DNA from: Ahaetulla prasina
Taxonomy: Eukaryota; Chordata; Lepidosauria; Squamata; Colubridae
Assembly (NCBI RefSeq): GCF_028640845.1
Contig: NC_080541.1
Coordinates: forward strand, 162,737,502-162,801,501
Direction: 5' to 3'
DNA length: 64,000 bases
The number at the start of each line of letters is the position of its first letter. Positions within the stretch are counted from its first letter, which is position 1. The notes under the pieces were generated by a model. That model had not been told where the DNA came from. It made no database searches and saw nothing but the letters and a program-made list of their open reading frames with translations. Positions 38,201-50,999 of the stretch are shown here, one piece after another. The position numbers were made by a program, and so were the translations under genes.

Positions 38201-38805
38201 CTTTTGGCTCTATTATTGTCACATATTTACTATCCATTCAATTCAAAGTAACACCCATGAAATAACACAGGTCATTTTCTAGTAAATTAGGGCAGCAATG
38301 TGTCTAGCCCTCTCTTCCTTGGCTGAGATCCCTTTGGTGAGTGGCCAGCCAAGACCACTTTTTTATCCTTTTGGTGCTTGTGATATGGCTTAGGGGGTCA
38401 TATGAATACCCCTCCTCTGAGTTTAGTGACAACTGAGTAGAACAAAATAGGAATTCAGTCATTCCTAATCAGTCTCTGTTTGCCTATCCTTTTGAACTCC
38501 TACTTGTTTTTTCCTAAGTTACCTTTGTGATGTGTGTCATTGTCATAAATAACAACATGAAGCAACTGAAATGAAAGCAAGTTTCTCTTAAAATCTGGAC
38601 CCTTGAATTTAATTGTTTTTTTAAAAACAACAACAACACTATTTTGTCCTCTCTTCTCTTTGGCATTTTTAAAACATTTGCTCTTGGAAAAAAATGAGGC
38701 AAGGTTGATTTGTTTAACAATCTAGCCCATTCTCAGTAATTTGGCTAGAATGACTAATTTCACTACATAGCAGTGGAGAAAAATCTGCATTTTTGTTTGT
38801 TTGAA

Positions 38806-39062
38806 TAGATTTATTTTTATTTTTTATTAGTTTATATCCCGGCTTTATGATTTTTATAAATAACCCACACCTTCATCCTCTTGGTTTTCCCACAACAATA
38901 GCCCTGTGAGGTAGATTAGGCTGTGAGGTAGGTTAGGTAGGTTAGAGAGTGACTGGCCCAAAGTCACCCAGCAGGTTTTCATGGCTAAGACAGCATTTGA
39001 ACTCATGGTTTTCCTCCTTTCTAGCCTGGTGCTTTAACCACAAGACCAAACTGGCTCTAATA
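38806..39062 (-). mobile_element. tRNA-headed SINE, reverse orientation
   Basis: On the minus strand the head begins AGAGCCAGTTTGGTCTTGTG and has a B-box-like GAGTTCAAATG (38994-39004). The body includes GGTGACTTTGGGCCAGTCAC, and the tail has GGGATATAAAC-type sequence with A/T runs. A common squamate SINE layout. Confidence 0.75.
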
Positions 39063-39245
39063 TTCTGCCCATCTTCCAATTTTACTTGTTGTGACTTAAA
39101 GTTTAAATTCAACAAAACAATTATAATTATGACTACTACATTTATTGTGGGCACTAAGGATCACAATAGCCATAACAATGGAAGTTATGTCTTGGGCTCC
39201 ATCAATCTCCCAATCCCTATGCACAAGAAAAAAGGCTTTCCAGAA

Positions 39246-39958
39246 TGTTAGCTGAGTTGAGGACCAGCTAGATTTCAGGTGCTGGTCACGTTCCAGACCA
39301 CAGGTTTTGCAACAGGCCTGCTGTTGGCCTGTTTCCAAAGTCCTGCTTCCAAAGTCCAGCAGTTGGCATTCCTTATGTTCTGACCTAGGCTCCTTTAAAA
39401 AGCAGGAAGCAGGAATTGGTCCCAGCAAAACCTCTTTTATTTACACGACTCTGAATTACTTTCATTCACAGTCAGCAAGGTTTGTCCAAACAGTTTTTCA
39501 AGGAATATTTATCAATGCACCTTATCTCATTTGGCAAGCTGCCACGTAACTTGTTTCCAAACACAGGGTAAGGCAAAACTTGGTACAGAGTCTCTTAGAG
39601 TCATGAACAGAACTTTCCACTCTTGAAACTACAGAAAGAACAAATTGTTTCCTGCAAACTTGTTTCCCTCCCCATTCGCTCCTCTTGTGTTTCCTATCAT
39701 CTCCAAGATGTGGCTTTACTCCCAAGTCGACCCTACTTTCTGAGTTGTTCTTGTTTTTTGGCAGCTCGGTGCATATGCACACTGGGAACGGGCTCCAGCT
39801 GTTTCTTTGCTTCACTGCTGTCTAACTCCCTCTCTGCCTCTGACACAGAGCCTTCATCCGAACTTTTCCCAGCTCCCAGGACTGGTCCATGTTCCTCCCC
39901 AACCTCCTCATAGTCTGACTCTGCTGCCAGCTCTGCTGGCCACCAGCAGGCCACAACA
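39246..39958. mobile_element. Candidate solo LTR or unclassified repeat
   Basis: About 713 bp begin TGTTAGCTGAG and end CCACAACA, that is TG...CA with matching TGTT/AACA ends. It contains tandem-like pieces (GTTTCCAAAGTCCTGCTTCC) and a polyadenylation-like TTTATT in reverse. No flanking target duplication was found, so this is tentative. Confidence 0.35.
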
Positions 39959-41279
39959 CCTTAAGAGACTGGACCTGAAACATTCCCCTTCTATTATACC
40001 TAGCAAGGAGGTGAGAATTGGGCCCACAAATAACTTGGCCCGTGCCATGAAGTCTGTGTGGAGTGAGTAGTGTGAATTTACACTATAAAGTATCTAAATA
40101 AATGAATCAACTGTATAAATACAGATACCAGTTCTCTTCAGATTTTAACATACGTTTACAAAGCATTTAAGGGCTAGTGTTTAGCTTCTGATAGGAAACT
40201 TTATGAGAGCAGGAATATTAAAGATCCATTTCTGTTAATAAATTAGTGAAGAGGTTTTTATTTTGATTTTCCCCAAGGAAAGGACAGGAAGGCTAGAATT
40301 TGCCAAATGGTTTATTTCCACAACTTCTGCTACATTTGGCCTTAGTGACCTAATCTTGCTCATAATACTTATAGTGCAACAATGGGCATCCCTTTTGCCA
40401 CCCCAGGACTATTTGCAATGATCACATGCAATGATCACATGCACAGGTTTTCTAATTGCCACCAAGTGTTATGCATATGCCTTCTAACAGAGCCACAATT
40501 CATTTTTCCCTGTCTACCTCAGCTTGCAGATTCCTCTCCACTCATCAGGGAATAGCCATGCTTCTTTTAGTCAGCCAGTCAAAAAGGAAGGCACACAGGG
40601 AACATACAATTATTGCAAGGATTTTTTTGGCAGGTTCTCTTTTGAGTATGGTCTGGTGATCATTCTAATCACCAAACTATCTTTTTTTGTAACAACAAAA
40701 CTTTTTAAGAGTTTGATATTTTAATGAGAAGCACAAAGTATGCCTCAAACTAACTGAATTCTAAGTCAGTATGAGGGCATTTATTTCGGTTTCTTCCTTG
40801 ATTGTAATATATTTTACACATTTGTGATGTTAAATTATATGTTTAAAACTGGATTTGCAGCTCGTGAAAGAGAACATTAGTGCCTGAAGTCTTACTATTG
40901 TGTCTTTTATTAAGTCTTGTTTGCTAAACACAATGGATAATACTGAATGGAAACCTTAGTTTGTGATAATGTTACAACCTCAGATTATCTCATTCTTCTT
41001 TATGAATGGCGTATATCTCAGAACCTTGAAATCAGATCTTTATGCACACATCTTGAATTGCCACACAAGAATCACCATAACCCTCGGCTGATTGACACAC
41101 AGAAGGAAGGTGAAAGGTTAGACTTTCATTTCTTTTAAGGAAATGAAGCTAAGATTTTTGAAAACTGGAGATCTGCAGCAACCGTGTAACAATAACACTT
41201 AGAGGAAATCCTAAAATTGTATATTTGACATTTGTAATAAAGAAGAAGCAAACCAGTCGTTTATCTTTCCCCTCTTCAG

Positions 41280-41634
41280 AATGAAACAAAGAAAATCACT
41301 TACTGAGATTTCTGTAGAGGCCTTGGAAGCTATTTTTTTAAAAAGAGGATATTTTCACTTTCTTTCACATTTATATCTGAATAAAGAAACTGCTGAAAAA
41401 CTGCATACTGATAACAAGCCAAAAATGCCAGACTGCTTTGAATTTGGCAGAACTGATCCAAACATTTTAACATGTAGAATTGCTGGGGTGAATGCCATTA
41501 ATAATATGGAAGAAGGACAGGAAATTGAGCAGTTGGGGTGTTTCCTTCTGGAAAGTTGTTCTGTTCATCTAATGAGACGTAGATTTCACAACTCAGGAGG
41601 TAGCAAAGAAAGCCAGAAGCTTTCTTGGAAACTG
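41280..41634 (+). other. Unrecognised 118-codon open frame with splice-like borders
   Basis: A plus-strand open stretch, antisense to ROR1, begins right after a pyrimidine tract ending CTCTTCAG and runs to a GTGAGT. Its 118 codons from the ATG at 41281 have no family I recognise; the C-terminal part is basic. It could be an exon of an antisense transcript, or chance. Nothing in the neighbourhood supports a second gene. Confidence 0.2.
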
Positions 41635-42589
41635 TGAGTATATCATTCCTGCTGCCAAGGGAAGGCAGATGGACTTTTCAAAGTCTGGTCCAGTTGATTC
41701 ACCCAATATATTCAAGACACGTAATTTTTATACTTTGTAGTTGAAGATAAAAATAAATTATTAAGTCTTATGATTAGATCTTTGCAGATGCTTTCAAAAT
41801 CCATGGGTTCTAGAATGCATGAACAACACTATTTTGTTTGCAAAGTAGTTGCTGTAAAACCTAAACATTTTTCGAAAAAAATTAGTCATAACAGGTGCTA
41901 ACCAAATTCCCATTCTACAAGCAACTTCCTTTTCAATAGGTAATTACCATTTAATTCACACTTGGATACAGATAGCTCATGCAAGTTTTGGATCACTGAG
42001 TTTTCTATAATTTCTGATACACTGGAGAATATTTAGAAAGTACCTGCAGCTTTAAAAAAAGTTTAAATGATTCTAATTACAAATTCAAAAAAAAAAAAAA
42101 GAGAGAAAGGATTTATGTAGGTTGATATTTTTGGCAAATGGCAATTAGGACACATTAGTCTTCTTGAAAATGCAAATTAAATCCAGATTTTTCTTTTCCC
42201 CTCCCTATAAAGCAGCATGTAATTGCTAGATTTCAATTTCTAAAAAATGCTTCATATGTACAGTCGTGCTGCTGGATTAATATACAGCATTTTGGAATAC
42301 TGAGCAAGTTTTGCCTTTTTGTGCCTTGTCTCTTACTTGGACTGTGTATGTGTTTACCTATTTATCAACTTGACTGTTTCTAAATGCAATTTAATTTAAA
42401 ATCACTTAAAACAATATAAACTACACAATATTGTTGAAATTATACTTTCAAAGAGTTCACAATGTTTTAAAAAATATCTTTAATTCATAAGAAGTTCTTC
42501 TGATAAAGAAATTTTGTAAGATAAAAGTAACCAGTGATAATGCATGCCTATTATGGTGGATTCTACAAAAAAGGCATTTTGGCACAGAT

Positions 42590-42975
42590 AAGAGTGACAC
42601 AGGCTTTGGATTTGCACAACATCTGAAAACATGATATTTGGAGTATTGTGCCTCTCAAGGTGAGACCTGCCCCACCCTCTTGGCCTTTGAAATGGATTGA
42701 AAATCTATCTCTCGCTTGGGACCCTGATGGGAAACTCTCATTTTGGAGGTAGGTAGTAGATTAGGAGAAGATCCCATCTCCACCACATCTATGTACTGGT
42801 TCTTTTATCTGCTGTGTTGTTAATTTTAATGTTTTACTTTCAGTGCCTAATATTTTAATGTTCTTAAACTTTGAATTGCTATTTTAATATGTTATTTATG
42901 GAACTGTAAGCTGCCCAGTGTGACTTCATAGTGAGATGGGCAGCATCTAAACTTAATAAACAGACAAACAAATAA
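42590..42975 (+). mobile_element. LINE (L2/CR1-type) 3' end
   Basis: The end of the segment has GTAAGCTGCCCAGTGTGAC and GGGCAGCATCTAAA followed by an AAAC/AAAT tail, the short stem typical of squamate L2/CR1 3' UTRs. Coding content is too decayed to read. Confidence 0.55.
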
Positions 42976-44743
42976 ATTATCAATGATCACATAGGAAAAA
43001 TCAGAATAACATGTTGAGGCTCTACATTTTGGGTTGGCTTTAGGATCCAAGACCATTTCGTGCTAGAGTTATAGGAAGCACTTCAAACAGGACAAAGGGC
43101 ATCCTACTTTCTTTGAGCACAGAACATATGATACCATTCTTCTTCAAATTTCCTGTCTGAATGTACAGAGGTTAGAGACAAATGGGGCAAGGACTATGGG
43201 CATAACCCCATTCTCTCCATCCTTTGAAGTCTCCCTATGTTCCCATATTGAGCCATAAAGCTGAAAATGGAATTCTGTCTAAAAACACCAACTAAAATCT
43301 CAGCTGGAGATTACCTTATGCAAAGTTCAGATTTTTAATTATCATACTTCAAAATCCTGCACTAAATTGCATATTTTAATACAAGATCAAATAGAACGCC
43401 TGCTTTCAACTGTACAGAAGTATTCTAATGTCTGGGGTTTTTTTAAAAGAAAAGAAATGCTTTCAAGAATTTTTATACAGGGATGGACCATTAAAGAACA
43501 TGACACAACAAAAACAATGTTTGCATTAAAAGGCAAAATGCACTTCACACTTAAGTTTAATATCCAAAAGATCGTGTTGAATTGTGTTTTTTGCCCTCAG
43601 CTACTTCAATGAAAACTCCTTCAGAACTTTCAGCAACTAATTTATACGGATGTAAGTGCGCCAACAAATCTGGGCTAATGATATAAGATGTGCAAAAAGC
43701 AGGGAAAATGACATCATGATGGAAACGGCTAACACTTCAACATTTTCCCAGGATAAAAGTAATTTCTCCCCTCCTATGAACTCCTCTTATCTTTGGGAAT
43801 CTAATCTGCCCTGTCTGCAGCAGACTGTTCTATCTCCCTTCTGACTGCTTATCTGTCACAGCAGCAGCCGAGCAGATTAAAATTAAGAAAGTAACACAGT
43901 TCTGAGGTCATTAGAAGATCACTAGGCTGGTCAATGGAGCATGGAAATTACCTCAGATTCCAACAGATACCAAATAATGGATTACTATTGAAGAAGATTT
44001 TATCATGCTGGAGGACTCACAAAAAGGCTTTAGTCATTTCTTTCTTACTTCTGAAAGTAAGAGATACATACTCTTTGTAGTAAAGAAATACAGGATCAGT
44101 CTGGAAAATGTACAGAGTAATCCTAAATTTCAACCAATCCTATATAAACCATTCTAGTTACCCAATTTCCCTTGTATTATAAATAAATATTCAAATGTTA
44201 GTGCATCAAAAAGCATTCAGAAGATAAAAACTATCTCAGTTTTTATAAGTATATATCTTTATTTTCTTATGTTTTTAACAGAGATCATGCCCAGAATTGC
44301 TTAGGTGAGATTGGCAGCCATTTAATAGAATAAAAATAAATATATGTGGGTATATGCATATTATTTATTTATATATATATTTATCATGTTTATGTAGTGT
44401 ATATCGCAGGTAGTGACCCTTTGAGAGTTGTATGCAACAAAACTTCATTTTAATGTATGCTGATTAGTGTACATTTAAAGTGACAATAAAGTTATTCCAA
44501 GTCTAAGTCTAAATAAAAAATATCTATAAAAATGAGTTCATGTTAGGGGACCATATATTAATGATCGAACACATTATCTGATAACTATCCTCCAGACTCC
44601 ATTTCTGTCTTTTGTGTGCTGTGTGAGTCTGCTCTATTTTTCTCCCAGTTCTGCGTACTATGTATTATCTGAATGTAGGTATTATTTAATTTATAATTTA
44701 ATGCAATTAGTTCATTTCCTGACTTCTTCTATTGGTTTCAGTA

Positions 44744-44947
44744 TGGTGGTGAAATTCAATTTTTTTTACTACTTTTACTTTTGTGGGCGTGGCTTGGTGG
44801 GCGTGGCAGGGGAAGATTACTGCAAAATCTCCATTCCCATCCCACTCCAGGACCAGCCAGAGGTGGTATTTGCTGGTTCTCCGAACTACTCAAAATTTCC
44901 GCTACCAGTTCTCTAGAACCTGTCAGAACCTGCTGGATTTCACCTGC
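44744..44947. mobile_element. hAT-type MITE, family 1, short copy
   Basis: A 204-bp member with GGTGGTGAAATT and GGATTTCACC ends (terminal bases eroded), flanked by the heptamer TTCAGTA (44737-44743, 44948-44954). It shares GTGGGCGTGGC and TTTCCGCTACC with the others. Confidence 0.8.
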
Positions 44948-46190
44948 TTCAGTACTAATAAAATGTTTAGTCAACATCAACTAAAATGCTAGAGAAACAA
45001 ATAGTAAGATATGCAAAAACTGACTCTACTGATACAAAATTGTATCTATTTTAGTTTATAATAATAGTTATGTGTCGCATTATTACAATAGTTGATATCA
45101 GATTTATATTTTAAGAGCTGTATCATATTTTACAGAAATCTTTGCTTTGTTAAGACTTTACATGAACTTGTGGACATGCACTTACGCGCCCACGCACAAA
45201 CACACACATACACAAACATATGTTTGGAAAAACAAAAATAGCATGAGAAGGTGGTAAAGCACAAAAGTGTAGATTGTGCTAATAAAGTTAAATTGTAAAT
45301 TACTAATAACAAACCAGTGTTGCTGATAACACAAACATCCTGTTGTTGCTGAATCAATTAACACCTTTAGTAGAATGAAATCCAAGCTGAGAAAAAACAA
45401 TTATCATGTTAAACTCCCCCTTTGAAATCTTTTCTTCAAGAATGAAGAAACAGCAAAAAGAAATAACCCTCTGAAGCTAAAAGAATGTTCTTACCGGTCC
45501 AAAATAGATATAAATTTGAGCTATAAAGTAAGAGTATAGTTAGGGGAAAATATTTCTAGAAAGTTTTTCATTCTTCATGAGTAGTATATATATTATTATA
45601 TAAACCTTCTCTTGCTAGTTTGAGATCTTTAACTACAAATCAATCAATACACCTAGCCCAATTATTTAATTTGTTAGCTTTATCCAGCAGAGGGATCTGC
45701 AAACCATTCAAAGTAGCACTTTGTGAGCCAGCCTACCCCCATTGGGGATTTGAGGTAAGATCTTTGCTTTGCCTACCCTGTTTAATGATAAAATCCTCAG
45801 ACAATCACTTTTGACCAAGTCCTGTGTGATAGAAGTGCTGACTTTCTCAGAGGCAAGCATTTAGGATGGATGAGGAATTATGGAAATGAAGAAGCTGCCT
45901 GGTTCAACTAAGAAGAGATGAGAGGTGAGAATGACTATAGAACTCTTTGTAGGGTACCTCTGGGCCTATGTACACCTGTAATTTTTAAAAAAATATAAAC
46001 CTGATTCCTACAATAAATACAGATAAAAGAAATAAAAAGAAATAAAATGGTATTGCATTCAATTCCCATATATTCAATAGTAATATCTCTCTAATTTAGA
46101 ATATCATTTATAATTTTTGAACAATTCTCCTTTTAAATATTGATTTAAAGTATGGTATTAATTAGTTAATATAATGATTAACAAACTCAC

Positions 46191-46221
46191 GATGTTCCTG
46201 GGCTTGCTGTTGGAGGAGGAC
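46191..46221 (-). CDS. ROR1: ROR1 31-bp micro-exon (Ig to Frizzled linker)
   Basis: This exon is too short to be seen as an open reading frame. It is recognised by an acceptor TTTCTCTAG, a donor GTGAGT, and a translation PPPTASPGT between split Gly and Ser codons. That proline-rich stretch is the known ROR1 linker between the Ig and Frizzled-like domains. The phases fit both neighbours: the Ig exon leaves one base, this exon supplies two bases, nine codons and two bases, and the next exon supplies one. The intron to the next exon is very long (46190 to 24522) and holds most of the window's retrotransposon load. Confidence 0.93.
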
Positions 46222-47322
46222 CTAGAGAAACGAGGTTTGGGAAAGGAAAAAAAATGTGTAAGATGCACTGTCATAGAAAAGAAAATTCACTTCCATCAAC
46301 TACTACGTTATTTTATTATCTAAATTTCTTAAATGAAAGCAATGATTATAACACATTCTGCCCTTATAAACAGCCCCTCTACCTTAAGAAATCATCTAAT
46401 CAACATTTTTGTTTATTTAAAGAACTTATTGTACTGCATCCTGGGAAGTTCATAGCAACCAATTAAAAAACACAATATAAAAACATATCATGACCTCCCC
46501 GTCAGGACATCGGAACAGCAACACATAATGTAAACCCACTATCTAAGGCCAAAGCTTGAGGAAAAAGTCAGGTCTTAACAGGTTTCCGGAACACTAAAAG
46601 GGTATCCCACTTTTGGATCTCAGGTAGGAAACTACTCCAAAGGCCCAGGGCAGCTATGGAGAAGGCTCACATTCCACAACTCATTAAGTGACAACATTTG
46701 AGGAAAGGGTCCTTAGTTTTCCACCTCATAATTCAGTATAGCTTTAATACCTATTTCCTTGTTTTAGTTTTTCCGTTGAAGGAACATGTTTTTGTTATTG
46801 AAAATATTAAATTATAAGAGACTGGGGCTATGAAGAATCACAATGGCAACGTGTTTAACCTTTCCACTATGCAAACAAACGCTTATGGAAATCTTGTATC
46901 CAAGATGGAAATCAACCTTTCTCAATGAATATCATGTTTCCATTTTAATGGGAATTTTTTTAAAAGCACTTCATTTTCCTTTTAGTTAAATATACTCCAT
47001 AATTTCACTTTGGCCCTTCATAGTAAAACTGTCCCTGCTTCCTTTACGGATTATTTAAAAATGATTATTCATTTCATATTAGAACATATTTATATTGCAA
47101 ATGGGCGCATTAAAATGTTTGGCTAAAGCTGTTATCTGAAAATTAGCAATTTGAACAAAGAACCGTATTGTTATTCTCAAAAGAAAGTCTACTTTGGTTA
47201 AGATAGGACAGAAAAATCTCTAACTTATTGCCCTTTCTCAACCAAAAATGACATTAACACAAAGAACTAGGCAATGTGTGCTAAAATCAATCTTTCCATG
47301 CATAGTACCAGCAGCTTCTTAC
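46222..47322 (-). other. ROR1 intron between the Ig exon and the micro-exon
   Basis: A 1.1-kb intron with GT and AG ends. It contains a minus-strand L2-like C-terminal coding remnant at about 46490-46700. The rest is AT-rich. Confidence 0.85.
46490..46700 (-). mobile_element. L2-type LINE ORF2 C-terminal remnant
   Basis: Minus-strand translation in shifted frames resembles the L2 C-terminus, with an LW..F.P.I pattern and FRK..KT ending, parallel to the better-preserved copy at 51000-51290. Decayed, so approximate. Confidence 0.5.
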
Positions 47323-47610
47323 CAAATTTCACAAATAGCACCCCAGTTGTAGAGACTGTTTTCCTGCCATTTGTTGCCACACACTGAAAATAACCGGTGT
47401 CTGTGGTATCGAGGTTTTTTATTCGTAATCGGGACCCATAACTTGTGGCACGAAAGGATATCCTCCTGGGTTCCTGCACAACAGGAGCATCATTTTTCAA
47501 CCAACGCACAGTCGGAGAAGGATTACCAGAAACCTTACAATGCAGTTCTGCTGTCTGACCCAGGGTAGTGGTGATATTGTTCATTGGCTCATCAAGCGTT
47601 AAGAAATAAT
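47323..47610 (-). CDS. ROR1: ROR1 exon encoding the Ig-like domain
   Basis: This 288-bp exon encodes the extracellular immunoglobulin-like C2 domain of ROR1. It is bounded by an acceptor ending in TTTGGCAG and a donor starting GTAAGA. The reading is two bases, 95 codons and one base. The domain hallmarks are visible: the first cysteine in the motif LHCKV (about residue 24 of the exon), the core tryptophan in VRWLK, and the second cysteine in DTGYFQCVA. An N-glycosylation sequon (NIT) lies near the start. The exon ends in VLFVKF plus the first base of a glycine codon, which is completed by the 31-bp exon about 1.1 kb downstream. In the human gene model this is exon 3. Confidence 0.95.
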
Positions 47611-47846
47611 CTGCCAAATGCACAAAGAAAAGGAGTTAGCTGAGGCAACTACATGTCTCTGCACATTATTCGCAAGAATCAAATTAGTGTCTCTAAAAAG
47701 CAACTAAAGATTTGTTGCAACATAAATCTAGCAATAAAACAAAGGGAGCTTATCTATATAAGAGAAGATCAACATTTTACTAAAGCATATATAAAACAGA
47801 CTTTATTGTAATTTTAACTTGGGAAAAATGGAAATAATTCTAAATA

Positions 47847-48209
47847 CAGGTAGTCCTTGACTTACAACAGTTCATTTAGTGACTGTTCAAAGTTACACCA
47901 CTACTGAAGAAAGTGGCTTATGACCATTTTTCACAGTTACAACCTTGTAGCATCTCTGTGGTCATGTGATCAAAATTCAGATGTTTGGCAAGTGATTCAT
48001 ATTCTTGACTGCTGCTGTGTCCCAAGGTCATATGATCACCTTTTGCAAACGTTTGACAAGCAAAGTCAATGGGGAAGCCAGATTCACTTAACAACCGAAG
48101 TACTAACTTATCAACTGCAAGAAAGGTCATAAAATGGGGCAAAACTCACTTAACAAATGTCTCACTTAACAACACAAATTTTGGACTCAATTGTGGCCGT
48201 AAGTTACTG
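47847..48209. mobile_element. TA-flanked MITE copy
   Basis: Starts CAGGTAGTCCTTGACTTAC and ends GTAAGTTACTG, with TA on both sides (47845-47846, 48210-48211). Inside, GATCAAAATTCAGATG and CAAAGTCAATGGGGAAGCC are family words. Confidence 0.85.
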
Positions 48210-49357
48210 TAATCAAGCATTTTTCATTGGATTCTTCAAATATTTTTTTAAAAAATCAGTAGCAAATATAGCATAAACCAGATTGCACATTACAATTTCG
48301 ACAGAAACCCACGTTTAACTAATGATAGTTGATAGTTTACAAATTCAGATTAATTTGTTTTCTGTACTATGTGGAAATGGATTAGGCTTTAGAGATGGTG
48401 ACTTACTTAGATGTTTTAGGTTATAAAGAGGATAAATACCAGATTTTCTGCATTCTGAATATGCGCTGATATATGGCATGTACCTCCTAGCTGGTGGGAT
48501 GCTGTAACATTTCTTCTCATGCCATTCACTATTTCTTATTCCTTTTCTGGTTCAAGGTAACATTGCTTATCTTGAAAGCAATTCTATGATTGGCTTCTCT
48601 CTATATATATTAGTTTTCTTTCTTTACCATACTTAACTATAAAAACATAGCCTTATACAGGCAACTTTGAAAGAACCAAAGCACACCCGAGATATAATGA
48701 ACATTGGCTTCTGCCAATCATTCCAGTCTATGTCCCCATTTTGGAACTGTTGTTCAAAGCCAGGAAGCAGCATCTAAAGGTTCAGAGCATTCCTATTATC
48801 AGGGATGTTGTAGGTAAATAAAGGCTTTGGAGAGTGGATCTACAGAGTGCCATGGGAGTTACTGAGGTATAGTAGCTGTGTTGATTAATTGAAAATAATA
48901 TATCTGATTTTCTGGTCAACCTTCTTTTAACTTTTTCCTTCAATTTCCTTCCTTTAAAAAGTAAGCTGGTATGCTTCAAAATAAATCACTTGTCTCTAGC
49001 AACGTTTTTATTTACAATAATTCATGAGGTCCCACATAGACCTCCATTTACACTGCAGTTTATTCTGCACAGTTAACAGCTTCTCTCTCCCTACCCAACC
49101 TTTCCCGAAAAGCTATTTGCCACCCAGCCGACTTCAAATTAACAGCAACTCAAAGGGTCATGGGATAACCATTACTAGAACATAAGTGGAATAAGTGAGA
49201 TGGCAAAAAACTTGCTTTGTTTCACAGTAAAGACTTTTTAAAAATTTAATAGTTCATTTTTTAATGGCATGCCATAGTTCTTTTCAGTTTCTTGAAATTG
49301 TGTATGAAAAGGGCTAAGTATGACTGCTTTGGGTCTAGCTAATAAAAGAGACTTTAT

Positions 49358-49413
49358 TATTATTATTACTATTACTATTATTACTATTATTATTAGAATT
49401 ATTATTATTAGGA
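49358..49413. repeat. (ATT)n microsatellite
   Basis: An interrupted ATT/ACT trinucleotide run. Confidence 0.9.
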
Positions 49414-50999
49414 CAATTTTCCATTCATGGTGATTGAATACTGGCTGTTTGCAACACACTTGATTGTCATAAGATGGGGACACACGATTTCTCCTCCAAA
49501 TTTTGGCTTGACATGCAGATGTTCCTATTTGAGGCCCTGCTCTATAAGGGCATTATTAAGATAAGCCTATATTATGAAGATTATAATACTGAAGCCATGC
49601 AGGTATTATTAGACTTTACAATTCTAGAATAACAGTAATAATGATTTACCTAAAGTAGCTGTGAACGTCAGCTTTGAAAATAAGTTGCAAAATTAAATCC
49701 AATCTCAATTTATACATTTTTCTACTGAAAAATTCTCATTACCTTCTTTATCTCAGTGGATTTAAGGTAGTAACTATAAATCAGAGTTAGCCTTCAGTTT
49801 ATATAAACATCATCCATCTTTTGAGACTTGCTCTTTACTAAAAATAGTTTCACACAACTTTTTTTAATATTAAAAAAAACCCAGTGTAAACCATATATAG
49901 TAACAGCCAAATGTATTTTTTAATGTGTTAAAACAATTTGCTCCTGGCCTTTAACTCTGAACATCAAATATTAACCCTCAAAGTGTTCTTCTTTTTAATG
50001 CCTTAGTTGTAGTCACTGAACTCTGCTGACAGACCTTGATTGTAGTAGGTCTAGTAGATGGCCCATAATGAACTTTTAAATTACTTGAGATAATATCTGG
50101 AAAACTCAGTCTTAAATATATTTCTGGCTTTTGACTGGGTGCCAATGCAAATACTGAAGATTATAAATTACCTTCAGGAGTTTAAGAGTACAAAGTGGAG
50201 ACACAAAATATTACACCTAAATACTAAATTGGTATATTGGGGCAACTTTATTTGTTTGTATATGTGTGTGTAAGTGTGATGGAATGAATGCAGTTTTACT
50301 TTTATATACAAAATAATTTTATATATGTATAATACATACCTATGCTGAACTTATTTGCAACTTTCTGTTCTTGCCCTCGTTGATTGATAAGCTTTTAGAT
50401 ATCTGATTGTTCTAAGATACTTTTCCCATTAAAATCTTTAAATTTCAGAATGTGGATGTGTATACTTTTACCTATCTAAGTTTGCTAAAGTCTCCATAAG
50501 AATTGTGTTTTAATGAAGGATTTTGTTTTTATATGATCACATTTGTAGAACCTACACCAACCTATGCTAAAATCTTTATTCTTCTTGATATCCTCCAAAT
50601 GTATCAAAACCAAAAATACTAGGAAGTTACAGGATTTATAGTCAGGATTAGGACAGTCCTATAAATACATTTTCGAAGAAAAAAAATTATACTTAGGTTT
50701 GCACTATTAACTTTGTTCTCCATATTTTTCTAATGAAGTGTTTCACAACCTAATGAGGAAGAAGATATAGGTCTACATTAAGAAAATGGATGATAGAGAT
50801 TCTTGATGTTCTATTCTTATTTTTTATCATTTTCTTTCAGGACAGTAAACATATGGTTTTAAAACATTTAAACATGGTTATAAGGTAGCTTAGTTTACGT
50901 GATAGCAACTGGTTCAAAATTGGACATCAAACTTCATGGCTGAGTTTGTTTGTTTCATCATTTATATAATCCACCAAGTTACTATATCGACAAATTTCA

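Larger units (their letters stand above)
24522..46190 (-). other. ROR1 long intron (21.7 kb)
   Basis: The largest complete intron in the window. It contains a SINE with a hAT insertion (24557-24872), a MITE (26891-27266), a damaged Rex1/CR1-type LINE (27409-30660), SINEs (31380-31640, 38806-39062), a hAT-like element (34781-35252), a candidate LTR (39246-39958), a LINE 3' fragment (42590-42975), and a hAT MITE (44744-44947). Between these I see AT-rich DNA with no recognisable gene, notably 24873-26886, 35260-38800, 39960-41279, 41635-42590 and 42976-44740. Confidence 0.85.
14790..47610 (-). other. ROR1: ROR1 gene body, 3' seven exons (partial gene)
   Basis: ROR1 is a single-pass cell-surface receptor of the Wnt5a pathway. 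It has an extracellular Ig, Frizzled-like and kringle module, one membrane helix, and a cytoplasmic pseudokinase followed by Ser/Thr- and Pro-rich tails. All these modules appear here in that order on the minus strand, in seven exons joined by GT-AG introns. The exon lengths are 288, 31, 128, 318, 246, 212 and 1419 bp. The junction phases agree at every step and give 880 codons including the stop, after two bases of a split codon. The human protein is 937 residues, so the missing part corresponds to roughly the first 58 residues (signal peptide and N-terminus). ROR1 is favoured over ROR2 because kinase, kringle and tail sequences match the ROR1 protein I know almost throughout. The last exon is tandemly duplicated. 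Confidence 0.97.
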
